Source of the DNA: Saksenaea vasiformis B4078
Lineage: Eukaryota; Mucoromycota; Mucoromycetes; Mucorales; Saksenaeaceae
Reading direction: 5' to 3'
Assembly: GCA_000697055.1 (NCBI GenBank)
Contig: JNDT01002314.1
Coordinates: forward strand, 1-64,000
Length of the DNA: 64,000 nucleotides
The notes under the pieces were generated by a model, which was not told where the DNA came from, did not search any database, and saw only the letters and a program-made list of their open reading frames with translations. Of the stretch, positions 1 to 12,463 are shown piece after piece. The position numbers were made by a program, and so were the translations under genes. The stretch's first letter is position 1. Each line of letters opens with the position of its first letter.

Positions 1-1332
1 ACTGCCACGTTATCTAACGGGATACAATACAAATGGCAAACAGAAACGTCTTGACAGGAAAAAAAAATTTGGCAGGTCAAAAAGCTTGGAGAACTTATTT
101 TGGCGGAGTCCCCATTTGGCTGGGGACTCAAGTCGGGGACGCAAATAAAAAAATCCGAAATAACTCCTACGTACTTCAAAGCGCAGAGTTCATCTGGAGT
201 AACGCCGAATAATTTCTTATTGACGTCATTAGAAATTTCAATTTCCCATATCAACATCGCTGCTGTATGTTACATTTCTTTCCCTAATCATGGCAACTGG
301 AGAGCAAAGTGTAACGGCTCCCTTTCATCCCATGGCAAGTAATGTATACCCCGCGTCTGGGAAAATGTTCCTATCTTGCTAAATGTACGTTTCTGAGGGA
401 GACGTAGTACAGGTGAATATGACTTTCGTCCAGTTTGGTTCCACATGCTACCCCTTGCGATCAAGCTGACTCGACCGTGATAAGTACCCCAATTTGTGGA
501 GAGTGTGAGGTAATCTGCGTGAACCTCAGTCTGTCAGGCTAGGCAGTCTCCTTGATTGCCATTAGGCAATTGGACATTCAGATTGGTTAGTGTTTATCAC
601 AATGGTTAAGCAGCAACTGCTTTCGCTAGGGATACGGAAAGGTACTTCCCGTACTGCGCGGCGGGTAGATCTGTCAGGCTGGGCAGCTTTCTAGCTATGG
701 TACGAATGTTTCATTTGACCTGCACTTCGCCATCCTTTCTTCAAAGCCTGTTGCTATGGTATACCTCAATTTTGTGCCTTTTGGATAGACAAAACAAATG
801 TAAAGGCCCTGTGAAGCTATTACTTTCGTGACCTCTGGTCGGTACCAACAATGACATATTATGCATACCCTAAAATTAACACGCACGATGAGTTTGATAC
901 TATAGCTGTATTCGACAACATCTATGGTGGATGGTCAAGTCCTCCAGAATGTCCAAAAGTTGACTGTGCTGCGTATTCGCGCGTCACGCATCATCTCTTC
1001 CAAGAGGTTTTTTCTATATAAAACAAGTGTATTTTCTTTAGAAACGTTTGTATTGTCATACAGCGGTGATCATTTCAATCAACTATATTTCTTAGAACAC
1101 TGGGACTTGTTCGGACACTGCATATTTGTTTGTCATCTTTCGAATTGGAAAACAGTTTCTTATTTACGAAACTTCTGAGCATCCGCCCGAGTAGAGACTC
1201 TACTATTGTTTAATCTTAAATTTTTTTATCCTAAAAGGACATCGATAAAGCTATAAAAGAAGACATCACAATAGTAAGCGAGATCCAAGAGTCTCAACGC
1301 ATTTTTACTGTCACCCATTTACTGTTATTTAA

Positions 1333-1833
1333 TATGAGACGCCTGCCCCATCGCCCCAGCAAGACCTCAACAACTATCTCATGCTCCCACCCCGCCCACA
1401 TTCGCCCTCCGTGCTCCTACCTCCGCCACCAAGAAACTCTACACCAGTCATCAATACACTTCCTGCCAGCCAATTCTTCCGAGCAGCGAATACTGTCCCG
1501 TCGTGTTTTCAGTACCTCTATCTACACTGCAAAAGCCGACTACCACGCCTAGAAGTCCGCAATTATCGTCGCACGCTAGGTATCAACAACGCCCACGTGC
1601 TTGACCTAACTTTCCCCGCTTGCCACATTGTCGACCTACTCGTTCAGGAAGGATATCTGCCATAACCCACCGATCAGCTTGAGAAAGCCAAGAATCTGAT
1701 CTTATTCAAGGCCAATTTTTCCCGTAGCGCGAAAGCTCACCTCAACCAACTCGAACCGTCAATCACACAGTTAGTTCGTATGAATGGGGTATCGCAACAG
1801 CACATACCAAAGAAGAAAAGCAAAATAGAATAA
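1333..1833 (+). pseudogene. Retroelement ORF1/gag-like fragment with an in-frame stop
   Basis: One reading frame stays open from 1333 through the ATG at 1381 to a TAA at 1663-1665, then continues in the same frame to a second TAA at 1831-1833. The translation begins proline-rich and moves into a helical segment (LEVRNYRRTLGINNAHVLDL) followed by a Lys/Asn/Leu-rich segment after the first stop. It reminds me of N-terminal proteins of non-LTR elements in Mucorales, but I cannot name the element. Its 3' part is repeated in inverted orientation near 5.7-5.9 kb, which supports a mobile origin. The in-frame stop suggests that this copy is dead. Confidence 0.4.
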
Positions 1834-1903
1834 GTAAAAGGTAAAGAAGAGAAAAGGGCAACATTTACCAAACTGCTTATAAAGGAACCATCTGAAACAT
1901 GTT
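1732..1903 (+). repeat. Inverted repeat, left copy
   Basis: This segment is similar to the reverse complement of 5703-5862. Matching blocks in order are CCTCAACCAACTCGA (1740-1754 against 5840-5854), CAGTTAGTTCGTATGAATG (1768-1786 against 5801-5819), ACATACCAAAGAAG (near 1802 against about 5772-5785) and CCATCTGAAACAT (1888-1900 against about 5704-5716). The blocks are collinear and separated by similar distances. The copy overlaps the end of the retroelement-like reading frame. Confidence 0.7.
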
Positions 1904-3092
1904 CCCCAACATCATTGAACCCTTCATACGCTTCCTATCAAAGACAGTGGCGTTGACGTATAGAATTGCATTGTATCCTTTGAGTTCACGCACAATTAAA
2001 GGACCGTCACAGTTGAATGGACATGATATGAAGTACACGCAAATAAGATTTTTTTTGTGAGCATTTTCATCCGGATCGAACACGTCAAAAAGATATGAGA
2101 AAATGCCAATGACGGATAAACCCAGTATTTTCCCCATCCAAATATCACAAGTGCATCTCCCCACCTTCAAGTCCGTCCTTCCGGTGAATGCTGAGACATG
2201 TCCACTTGCAGTGGGTGATTCTTAGCAACGTTCATCACAGTGCTTCATCTTTCAGCGTATCTTGCAAAGCTTTCTCCTGCCACTTTCTTCTTTAAGAGTT
2301 ATCTTCTTACTATGTTCTCTCCCCCAGTACAGTCTTACAGTGGGTCATCTCGCGATATGTCTTCCTCTGATGTATTCCTTTTGTGCGGTACGTTCTTACC
2401 GCCCTTCTACAACGTACATTTTTCTTGAGATGTATCTCATTGTAATACGCATCCTCTTGTAACGCATCCTCGGGCTATGTGCCCTATTTCAGTTCTTTTG
2501 CTGTGATATATCTGTTCAACACGTATCTTTGTGTAGTATGCTTTAAAAAGTGAAAAGATGGGTGTTTTGAAAACAATGCCATCTTTTGCTCAACTGTACT
2601 TCTTTCTGTAAAATATCCTTAAGATCACCTGGGCGCAGATCTTTATCTAAGTTCTGTCAAGATGCTCAAGTCAAGCGCAGCTGCGAATTATCAAGAAACT
2701 CAGGTACACTGTTCAGTGTCAAGCTAACAGCTTTGAAGTGACCGTCAATAAGCAGCAAATAATAATGGCAAACGCATTAAACAGATACGTCTCACTCTAT
2801 CGTCTAAAACAAAGAAATACATCAACGGATTTTCCTGAGCACTACCTGGGCAGCCAGGACAAAGGCAAAATCCGTACCCAATACATTGTTTATCCGCTAC
2901 TTATTCACTTCAATCTGCCAGAAATGGTGAGAGATCCTCCCTTTAGGACCCATAATAGCATCAGTGTTCTGCTGCTGATTGTGGTATTCTATAGCCCTTT
3001 GAAATTGGCTACCCATTACATAGAGCTTGTCTCCCTCATTGTAATGTCATTTTACATTCGCAGGAAAACAAAGCAAACCGATATATCTACAG

Positions 3093-5526
3093 TTACATGA
3101 AGTTGATATATGCAGTACGTTTTCTGTTACGTGTTTTCTCCACTATACTTCTGAATTCCAGCGTATTCAGTGTTTCTCTTGACATATCGACCAGTCTTTC
3201 AGGAAAAGGTGAAGGCACACATCGTTCCAGCGCTTCCATAATGTTCATTATAGGTTCGACATACGCAGAAAAGGTATGCGCTTCGTTGATGCTCTTTGGG
3301 TAATTGATTTTCTCAAGCTCGATCATGACATACACGCCGTCTCCAATAAGTGACATAGCGTAGAAAGTTACAGTGTGACCTTTAAATGCCCAGTCAGTTT
3401 CTATACACATTGATACCAAATAGATAACCTTTCTTACCGATTGCTTGAAACAGCATGATCCCTGCCAACCCTTCGCTGTCAATGGCATCTTTTCCAAACA
3501 CTGCTAGTCTGAGGATGTCTTTCGCCAAGAGATATTTATCGCCTGCGACTCCTTCCGCCTTGACCTCGCCGAACACGCGCGTCTGCGAGTAGTGTATACC
3601 TGCAATATCCGAAACAATAGCGTCAGGGCGGCCTGCCGTGCTGTGCTTCGAGTGGTTGCCATCCAACTTGGTATTCGGCCTGAGGATGCTTAGTACGTTT
3701 TGTCCGTCATGATTATAATCCTACCATCGAAGTCTTCGGTCTCTTGATGTGAAAATTGGACAGAGGAGAGGATTCAAATACGTAGTAATTAAGTCCATCT
3801 CAGGGATCTCTTCGGCTAGAGTTGTGGTCGGATAACAGTCAAATCTATACAAAGATCATGTAAACCAGCGCATATATTCCAAGACAGCTAATGCATACAG
3901 ATTGCAGATTGATTTTAAGATCCTTGATTCCTTATCGCATTTCTTCCCCCGAGCCTCTCTTGACAAATCTATGATCCCGTCGACAAAGTTTTCCATTGTT
4001 TCTTTTGTCTGTCTTCGAAGTGTCTGCGTTTCTACCAGTAAATATCTGTACCGCATAGCTAAGCGTTTAATTTCACTTACAGTCATATGTTTGTATAATT
4101 TGGTCAGGATGGTGACATCGAAATGATTCACGCCCGGGCAGAACTCTGAAAGGATTTTAAGTCGTACCTTTTCAAGATACTGATCACTGAACGTGCTTGA
4201 CATTAATGGCGAATATTCTCCTGGCTTCAGAAGAAGAACATGCGTCAGTCCTCTAGAAACAACAAAGGTCAGGTCCTAATGATGTATATCAGGAAAAAAG
4301 AAACAAATACTTGCAGAAGCTCGTGAAGATGCGTCTCATGAAACATTTTTTCTTTCCTTAAGGCTGTCTTTGCCGATCGTTTATAATCATAGAACATAGC
4401 TGCCAAATCGCAATTGTCCACCCGAAACGCATATTCTGAACGGGGCAACTTCCCAAGATCTATATCTTTCACCTCTGTGAGCGCATCAGGAAGTGCTGGC
4501 AAACTGGGGTTCTCATGAGCAGAAGGTGTATCCTACATCATAGTTTCCCAGCATATTAGCAGAAATCAACATTGTATATGGTACAATGGCACACCTCAGC
4601 AACCAACTGTGGGTTGAAAAAGTCGTTCATCTCGTCGTCAAGCTCTTGAAAACTAGAAAATTATGGATTTCATGCAAACAGATAGCAGACGTTGTACCTA
4701 CATTGATTTGATCCTTTTTACCTCTCTAGCTAAGCTTAGTCAATCAATTAGAATACAGCCATGGTACACAAAGATGTACTCACCATCTTCTCCCGTTCGG
4801 TTATCGTCACGCATATGTTTGTCACGATTGGAGCTTTCGCTATTTACGCCATACTACACCGTCGGAAAAGTTAGTAAAGAGACACCATCTGTAATTTTCA
4901 ATTTTTTCAAACGAACGTTGTCAGCCCGCCCGCCACTTGAAACGTTCACATTGTCCCGAATGTTCATATCACCGTGCCTACGTTGATGTTACACGTTAGG
5001 AATACGTCTTGTACTAGAGTACTATAGGTACGGTTCTGATTCAACTCACAGATTATGCACGATGTTGGTCATATTGGAAAAGGAAGTCGGTACCATCGAC
5101 AGAGGGGCAAGTGGCGATGAAGAACCATGACCTTCAGCATTTGAGCTAGATGTCGTTGTGCCCAAGCGATCCTATGTAGCAATATACAACATTAGTCACC
5201 TAATTCCTATAATTGCAATCGCCTACCCTGATACTGTTCCATTTTGACAGCCAGTTCTTGGCGGCGAGCCCGACAACCGACTCGTCTACAAGTGTTTCCA
5301 GATCCTTTTTGATAGAGAAACGCAGCTGTGGTAGGTTTTTGTTCGGGTATGCAGTTTTATAACGATGATAGGCCTCTTCAGGACTCCAGTCAGTTGTCTT
5401 CGTACTACGAAAATAGTCCATTGGTGTATCTGGGGGAAATGCTGCGCGTTTGGCTCTGTGATAACCACTGTCACCTGCCTTATGATGAAGCAATACTTTC
5501 ACAATGCGGCAAATCTTTTTGACGTG
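3093..5526 (-). CDS. Hypothetical protein with PD-(D/E)XK nuclease-like signature
   Basis: This is an intact multi-exon gene. Exons that join in frame are 4532-4311, 4275-3899, 3844-3725, 3679-3438 and 3400-3093 (422 codons plus stop). Upstream exons near 5502-5225, 5172-5050, 4840-4790 and 4630-4595 add about 130 residues, and the true start is uncertain. The core reads RPDAIVSDI, then VFGEVKAE about 17 residues later, which matches the spaced Asp and Glu-X-Lys of PD-(D/E)XK nucleases. It is followed by a conserved-looking stretch (HTVTFYAMSL, YVMIELEKINYPKS). I recall this arrangement, including a segment ending in LRW before RPDA, from a large uncharacterised family expanded in Mucorales. 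Nuclease activity is inference. Inverted repeat copies lie outside both ends. A product of a mobile element is a reasonable alternative. Confidence 0.65.
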
Positions 5527-5702
5527 TTAAATTAGCGCTCTCAATCCGAATGGAAAGGGGCTTCTAGTGCAGATCTTGCGTTCACAAAATAAAATACATA
5601 TTTACCTGTACTTCGTTCATCTGTGATGGTCCTTTAATAATGCGTGAACACACAAGGATACACCGCTTCTGTAGCTGAATGACACCGTCTTGTATAAGGG
5701 AT

Positions 5703-5862
5703 CATGTTTCAGATGGCTCCTTGATATAGTAAATGTTACACTCTGTTCTTTACACTTTGCTTTCTTCACTTTTTCTTCGGTATGTACGGCTGCACCAATT
5801 CATTCATATGAACTAACTGCATGATTAATGGTTAATAAGTCGAGTCGGTTGAGGTAAGCTTT
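5703..5862 (-). repeat. Inverted repeat, right copy
   Basis: The reverse complement matches 1732-1903 in at least four collinear blocks. Here the frame that is coding-like in the left copy is broken. The two copies face each other across the PD-(D/E)XK-like gene. Either they are two insertions of one retroelement or the ends of a larger composite unit. Confidence 0.65.
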
Positions 5863-6103
5863 TGTCTTATAGCAACTCGCTTCCTTTTCTCTAAGTGATT
5901 TCACCCCAATGGGAAATCGAGTTTCACATAGTTTATACATCTTCTCATCAGTGATATATTAACAATGCCGATTTTATTTTATCTTGGTTCAAACTCGGTT
6001 TCTTCGTGGACGCAGGACTTATTTAAAATTGTGTAAATTTCCATTCATAAGTAGTAACACACTAAAGAAAAACCGGGATCAAACTTTATACTAGGTCACC
6101 CTA

Positions 6104-9100
6104 TCAGACACTCGGTCCATTGACAGCTGCTAATTGACCAAGGAACGCCACAACTTCAGCACTTGACCGAACGTGCCAATTAGCCATGGTCTTTTTCTCT
6201 GGTGATCCAACTGTGATAGAGAATAATGACGCATTAACAATGCACCAAAGTGGTGTGGGTGACATGTTGGATCTGTTGCTAGGAGACTGTGTGCCATCCG
6301 CAGTCGACTCCGCTATCACGGGTGAACGTTGTTGCTGACACGAAGCCAAATGTGCATTGCCTAACATGCGGAACATATCCTCATCCGTTTTGTCATCGCC
6401 TGCACAGATCACAAGCTCAGTATCCGGATTTTGACTCAGTATCCGCTTAACAATCTCGCCCTTGTTGATCGACATGGGTCGTACTTCAAGGTTTTTCTTG
6501 CCCACCAGAATCTCCACCGGTAACTTGGACCCGAACGCGTTCTCCAAATGATTTTGACACTCTTTGGCTTGAAATGCACTAAAGATTCAAAGGAACAGAG
6601 TCAACTGTAAAGTCTACTCATCTACGGAAGTTTACCCATATTCTGCGTCAGCCTGACGATAATGCCATGTGATGGATGATTTTTTGTGCTCCACGAAGCT
6701 ACCTTGCGTCCGCTCGGTGTAATAATCAAATATCTCTGTTACATCCTGTTTCCAACTCATATCCACATGATCCACAACGCTAGTCCAATCTTTTGCTCTT
6801 GGTGGTTTCAGATAAGATCCATGCTCCGCACTTAAACCAATATTGTTTACAGCACTACCGAGCCATTCATCCAAGGTGGCCTGATCACGTCCAGAGATGA
6901 CCCACACCTCATTTCGCGGATCATTGCACAACACTCGCAAACTTTTCAGCATATCTTCTGAAGGTTTGGCATCGGAAGGAGTAGATACGATAGGTGTCAA
7001 GGTACCCTAAAGAATAAAAGATAAGAGAGCTTTTTTTCCTTGCTGTTCTGCGTACGTCATAATCAAAAAACATAAGACGCTTTTCGGATCGAGAGTAAGC
7101 TTCCAGAAGTTTCGTTACGTCGAGTGCTGGTGTGGAATGCGATTGCAGTGATTGTTCAAGCGTACTGCTGACGAGGGCTTTGACAAAGGAATGGGCCCAG
7201 AAGGATGCGGTGTGATTTGTAACATGATTGTAGAGTTGCTTCCCAGATACATCAAATGAGTTTTGGCACCAATCCTTTTTTTAGTTTTGAAACTTACCAC
7301 ATGGCGTGTGAGTTTTTCTTCGGCTGACATTGTGAGAGCGTCGTGGATGGCTCTGGCCACACCAACGTAGTCCCAAGGATTAACCAGCATGGCTGCACTC
7401 AATGATCCTGCTGTACCTGCAAACTCGGAAAGAATGAGTGGTCCATGAGTTTGATGCTGACAGATGATGTATTCAAAAGAGGTGGTATTCATGCCGTCGC
7501 GCACACAAGTGATCAAGCCGACATCTGCGACAGATAATAAAGCATAGTATTCGTCTCGATCAATATCTTGGTAATAATAATGGATAGGTGTAAATTCAAG
7601 TGAGCCGTATAATCCGTTGATATGGCTCACTGTTTCTGAGATTTTTGTTTCTAGTTTGGCATGTTCTCCATAGGTTGGCGTGGCTACCTGAATTAAAACA
7701 ACCTTGTTGCGCCATTCGGGATAATCACGCAAGAAGATCTCAAATGCATGCAGCTTCTGAAGCACGCCTTTGGTAGAATCTAGTTTGTCTCGACCGATGA
7801 TGATTTTCTTGCCGGCGTACATGTCGCGGATCGCATTCATTTTCGGTCTGACCCCCGGTTGCTGGCAAAATTTGTGGACGCGCTCAGCATCGATGCCTAT
7901 GGGAAAAGCCCCAACCGATACGATTTGGCCGTTGTAATTCACACCGACTTGGGTGGATTCACAGCCTAGACCACGAGTGCATGAAGAGATGAAATGTCGG
8001 GCATAGGAGTAGGTCTAGGTTACCAATGCTTTTAGTATGAAAAAGAAAAGAGGAAGGGGTACAAGTAATTGCTCTTACCTGGAACCCAACGAGGTTAGCG
8101 CCCAGGATTCCCTGCAGAATTTCGTTGCGAGCTGTAACAAGGTTTGAGACTATCCGATACACCTAGTTTCTACACCAATTCGACTTACTGGTAAGGTAGC
8201 GAAATATCTCTGAACTTGGAAATGTCGCGTGAATAAAAATACCAACCGCGGCATCGGGGATATGAGCTCTTAACATTTCAGGGACAAGTAAAAGATGGTA
8301 GTCATGTATGCATACTACAAACGCATCAGAGGATTATTTTCCCACAATACTACTATGGTATACGTACTGATGTCACCAGGACGGTAGTTTGCCACGATCG
8401 TATCTGCAAACTGCCGGTTGACAGCTACGTAATCTGCCCAGTTTCGTTTTTCAGCTCTGCCATCAGTGGCCGTTGACCAGACAACATAATGAAACAGCGG
8501 CCAAAGCACTGGCCAGTAAAAGGGTTAACGCCTTGTCCTACCTCTCTGGTAAAAGGATCGCCGTTGTGACTTTACCTTCTTTGCAGTACCCTTCATAGTG
8601 GCCATGTGACTCCTTATCCAGAAAAATGGGAACAATCCTGCCAGTTTCCCACAACAATTTCTGCAAAGTTGTCTTGTCTTCTTCTGCGATCTCTTCAGGA
8701 TGTACAACTTGCTTGGTGCCTTTGACATGGATTGGGCCAGTCCATCCAATGTGGATTGTTTCCCAGTGTTGACTCAGGCTCTGGACGCCGGCGTATAATG
8801 CAGCATGCCCTCTTCGCTGCACGACTGTCCAATGAGCTGCACGGAACTTGACACGCAAGGTCTTGCTTCGAGAATGATGGCGTGCAAGTTTGGATACAGG
8901 AGCAGCCGATAGAGGATCGCTCTCATTTGTGTTGCCAGTTGGTGTTGTAGGTTCAGATTCCTCGACCGATGGTGGTTTGATATCAGAAGAATAAGGTGGC
9001 GAACGTGGTGGCGAAAGTGGAATTTGATCTTTACGGAGTGAAGTTCTGGTTGCTATCGGTCCAGAAGATCTCAAGATATTGTAAGGGATCTGATGGGTCA

Positions 9101-9200
9101 CGTTAATAATTCGACCTGGGATATCCGGTAAGTTTCCGGACAACGGAAGATAGTGGGCAACTTTTTCTGCTGTCAAACCAGTAGAAGAATCCTCTTGCAT
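6104..9200 (-). CDS. TPS2: Trehalose-6-phosphate phosphatase with GT20 synthase-like domain (Tps2 type)
   Basis: Dephosphorylates trehalose-6-phosphate to trehalose in the cytosolic synthase/phosphatase complex. Eight exons (9200-8576, 8508-8368, 8314-8189, 8131-8079, 8014-7298, 7238-7056, 7006-6636, 6578-6104) sum to 2691 nt, so 896 residues. A low-complexity N-terminal part precedes a GT20 domain with LWPLFHY and HDYHLLLVPEMLR. The C-terminal HAD phosphatase has DYDGT, split by an intron at GAC, and GDDKTDEDMF. The synthase half looks disabled: the glycine loop after the first strand reads RRGHAAL rather than an SGGL type, and the canonical V-D-R-L-D-Y-x-K-G motif reads GRDKLDSTKG. An intact phosphatase beside a weak synthase is what Tps2 proteins show, so the main activity should be phosphatase. 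Intron 5 needs an AAG acceptor, the least secure junction. Confidence 0.93.
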
Positions 9201-12200
9201 GGTAAAGGGGAAGCGAAGAAGGTTGGCGTTTCTCCGAGGATGGCTGGGATATTTTTATAGGCGGATCCATTGGGACGATTATAACCGTTGCTCAGCGGCG
9301 TTTGATTAGTGACTGGGAAGTATTCAGCATTGATCATCCGTTCCTTTTTGCTTCAAAGGGAATTGGGGAAGAACCTTCTTCTGCGGGGTCCCTTCTACTT
9401 TGTATAACCACGATTCAGTCGCCGCAACTGAACTTGTTTTTTCTACCAAAACCCTCAATTCTGGTGATATTGAAAGCTATCAGATCCAATCCTGGATAAG
9501 CAAACTCTGTTTCGCTCCATTAAATGTCTAAAACGGGTACATGAGGGCTTTTTTTTTCTTTTTGTGTAAAGAGCAGTACCGATGAAGTAACTGATAGCGA
9601 CCATCACCCCTGTCGCAAGGCTCATGAAACCAAAAAAGGAAAAGAAAAAGAGTAGTGCATGATTATGAGATACTCGTCCCGTATTTTCTCTACTCGTGAT
9701 CTTTTTGAATTCTCTTGCACAATGATCACAAGGCAAAACACCATTCATCAGAAGGCTTATACTATTGTACCCGACGTCAGTTGTATTCTCTTTTGACTGT
9801 AAATTGATTGCTTTGGTGAGAATTTGCTATGACTATCCGCACCTTTGCTGTAAAAACGATTATACTAGAAACTCAAATTACATGAGCTAACTACACCTGG
9901 AGAAATTATAAAGGAATGGATATTGTCGATCTATAACGTGGCGTTGTCTCAGTGTAAAAGCATCTAATTGACAAAAATTCGCTCTTTTGAGAAGTTTCTG
10001 GAGTGTTCCATCTCGTGAAAAGATGAAAATTCCTCGGCCGATGCTATGAATCCCATTATAAGTGGAGTTACAACTTTGTACGACACACAGATTTAAGTGC
10101 AACACGATCAAACAAGAAAATGCATCACAACAAACTAGACAACTACTGTAGTGCAATCTTCTGCCTAAACTCAATCTCTATATCTATCAAAGTAGTACTT
10201 TATGCTTGACCGTACGGAAAATCATTTATATCTGGGATAAATAAAGACAGAGAATGCAGTTGCATCAAAGAGCACGCCGAGTTCGTAATCCTCTTATCTG
10301 CAGGCTATGCGACCTGCAATCTTGACGTAAGCCAAGGATTTCTCTCCTTCTGCAGCACACCTCAAGCTGGACGTAACTACTGCATCATATTCAACGCAGG
10401 TAGAGAGAAAAGCATGGAGGCAATGGGTTAACAAAAAAAAGGAACTGACCTACGGGTAATAATAATTTGTTCGCGTTTGTGAACTTAGCTACGATCCTTA
10501 ATAAGGCTTTCCAATTCGAAACGCCGTCGATTATCCTGCATCATTGTATAGGCTGAATGCGACCAACATCTAACATTTCAACGACCCTTGAAAATTCCCC
10601 AAACTGCTGACCTCTACTTTGTTCCCTCCAACGCGGAAGATGGATCACTCCTGACACAAGCCAAGTTTCAAGTATGCAATTACTCTTTACCTTCAGGATA
10701 GGTGTACCACCACAACCTGAGACAAATAAGGCCGTGTGGCTAATGTGAATGTTTGTCTGGGCACTTTTCTGAATTACAATATTTCTGCTTGAAAAACCGA
10801 CTGGTGTCTAACACTACAATGGCTCTTGCGACAAGTGATGCAAGATCAAAATCACCTCATGGCATACTTGGATGATCTTGTCGCATGCAATGGAACCCAA
10901 GATGAACACTAAGAATCTCCCAATTAATTGCCTACTGGCGAACTGCAAACCACGGGTATCCCTTAAAAATTCGCTTTTTTGGTCATATCCCTAGGTGCTT
11001 ACCGCGGGTATTGTGACAACAGAGCTGGATTTTGAATGTCTGTGTTAAATAAGTATTACATCACGTTCAATTTGGATCCAAGACATAATTCGCGCCTAGA
11101 TGCCCTGGGGCTTGCATTGGATGGTTCATTGCTTCAGCGATAGCAGCATAGTGCCTAATCGGATGGTGTGGAAGTGTCTGTATTTAATGGCATACATGGA
11201 TTCCCTTTTCTTTTTCTTTTTCTTCTGGCTGTGGCTTCATAAGGATACCCTTCGTAAGGGTATCCATGTCTTCTACCTACTGTTTAGCCTGCAGGTCCTC
11301 TTTCCCGAACCGTCCTGGTTGTAAGTTAGCACCTTGTCCACCATCAGATAAGCAAATGTTGTCGCCAATTCCTATATTAATAACGTCATATTCAATTCCT
11401 CTCTTAGCACAAACTTAGCTCTTCATAGAGCGATTGAAAGGCGTAGGAAGAAAAGCAACATCAGAATGCATTTTAGGTTTCAAAATAGAGTTTCGGACCT
11501 GTGGGCTTTAACCTGAACGCGCTTGTACGGATAATTTAAGTTCTGTCAAAGGACCAGTCCCAGCGTTTGATGGTAACAGATCATACCCACGTGCGATGCC
11601 TGCATTGACCACTGTTTTTAATTGGCAACACAACCATCAATCAGCTGTACTGACGTCGAAAGAAATGAAAATGAACGAGGCTCACGAACTCCACTATTTC
11701 CTTCGTTCGGTGACCAGCATTGCCCCAGTTACAGCATGTTATGCTCACCAGGCCCCTTGCCTTGACCGCTTGATCATGATAATCGTCTCAACCATATCTC
11801 TTATCTCGTCATACGTACGTCTTCTATGGGGTTCTAGTGCCTAATATTGCAGCTCTGTGATAACTGAAAGGGGTCCACCCGCTTTATATGAGGAGTCTGT
11901 TATGGAATAAATGAATCATATATGATTTGGGGCTCCGTTTGCATGAAAAACATCCAACAAAATCCGCATAGGTGACAACTTTTCAGTTTACCGGTTACCA
12001 TCGACAGGATTGTATATACGCACAACGTGGTACAAAAAAGTTGACAAACTTCTACAGCTTACTTCGATCGTCGAAAGTGGTAAATAAAAAGAAGCTGCCC
12101 CGTAGGATGTTGTTTATCACACACATTATAAGAGAGCTGTCGATCATTTTGAGCTCATTCATTACATTTCACTGGTTGATGGTTTTGTTGTAGTGATTAT

Positions 12201-12463
12201 ATAACCATTTTAATTATAGATACATCGGGAAGAACTGTACATTTAGATCACTGCCATTGAGCCTCCTTGAACAGGAAAGAGGTTTAAAATCACTTTGGAA
12301 AGGCAAGAGGACAAAGACATAGTCATTTCTTTTCTTTTTCTTTTGTGTGAACACTGTCTAATACGAAGTCGATTGCCTCCTGTTTGACATGAACGTTGTT
12401 CGGACTTCTTTCCAAGGGTCACAAGGAGTATCTACTGTGGCTATGAAGCAACTAACATGTGTA
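9201..12463. other. Gene-poor stretch with mobile-element debris
   Basis: No complete gene is seen. A minus-strand 97-codon ORF (9748-9455, ATG start) carries one hydrophobic stretch followed by a basic run, but nothing identifies it. A reverse-transcriptase-like scrap lies at 10820-10990. The rest shows short random ORFs and homopolymer runs. Confidence 0.4.
10820..10990 (+). pseudogene. Reverse transcriptase remnant (YLDD box)
   Basis: One frame reads WLLRQVMQDQNHLMAYLDDL, placing a YLDD catalytic box at 10865-10876, followed by a segment ending QDEH and a stop at 10910-10912. Coding-like text resumes in the same frame (LPTGELQTTGIP), with further stops. The sequence around the box resembles reverse transcriptases of DIRS-like or Ty3-like elements, where an acidic QDEH-like segment follows the DD. 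No long terminal repeat or integrase is visible. This is a decayed fragment and the class assignment is tentative. Confidence 0.4.

Larger units (their letters stand above)
1..3092. other. Gene-poor, repeat-derived left end
   Basis: No intact gene is visible. The stretch holds short ORFs broken by stops, a retroelement-like coding fragment (1333-1833) and one arm of an inverted repeat (1732-1903). A short motif, TCTGTCAGGCT followed by an AGGCAG-like tail, occurs at 530-546 and again at 670-686. A minus-strand ORF at 1877-2170 (97 codons) has no motif that I recognise. The texture is that of decayed mobile DNA. Confidence 0.5.

Noticed and set aside
3720..3730. Apparent in-frame TAG in the PD-(D/E)XK-like gene
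   Set aside because: It lies at the start of a 45-nt intron (3724-3680) with a TACTAAG branch-like motif and a CAG acceptor. Splicing restores the frame as LRWPNTKL.
3845..3875. Apparent in-frame TGA near 3855 in the same gene
   Set aside because: A GTATGC donor at 3898 and a TATAG acceptor ending at 3845 define an intron that removes it. The join gives ICNLFDCYP in frame with later exons.
9455..9748. 97-codon minus-strand ORF with a hydrophobic stretch
   Set aside because: It could be a small membrane protein, but there is no homology that I recognise and the end is Phe/Lys composition driven.
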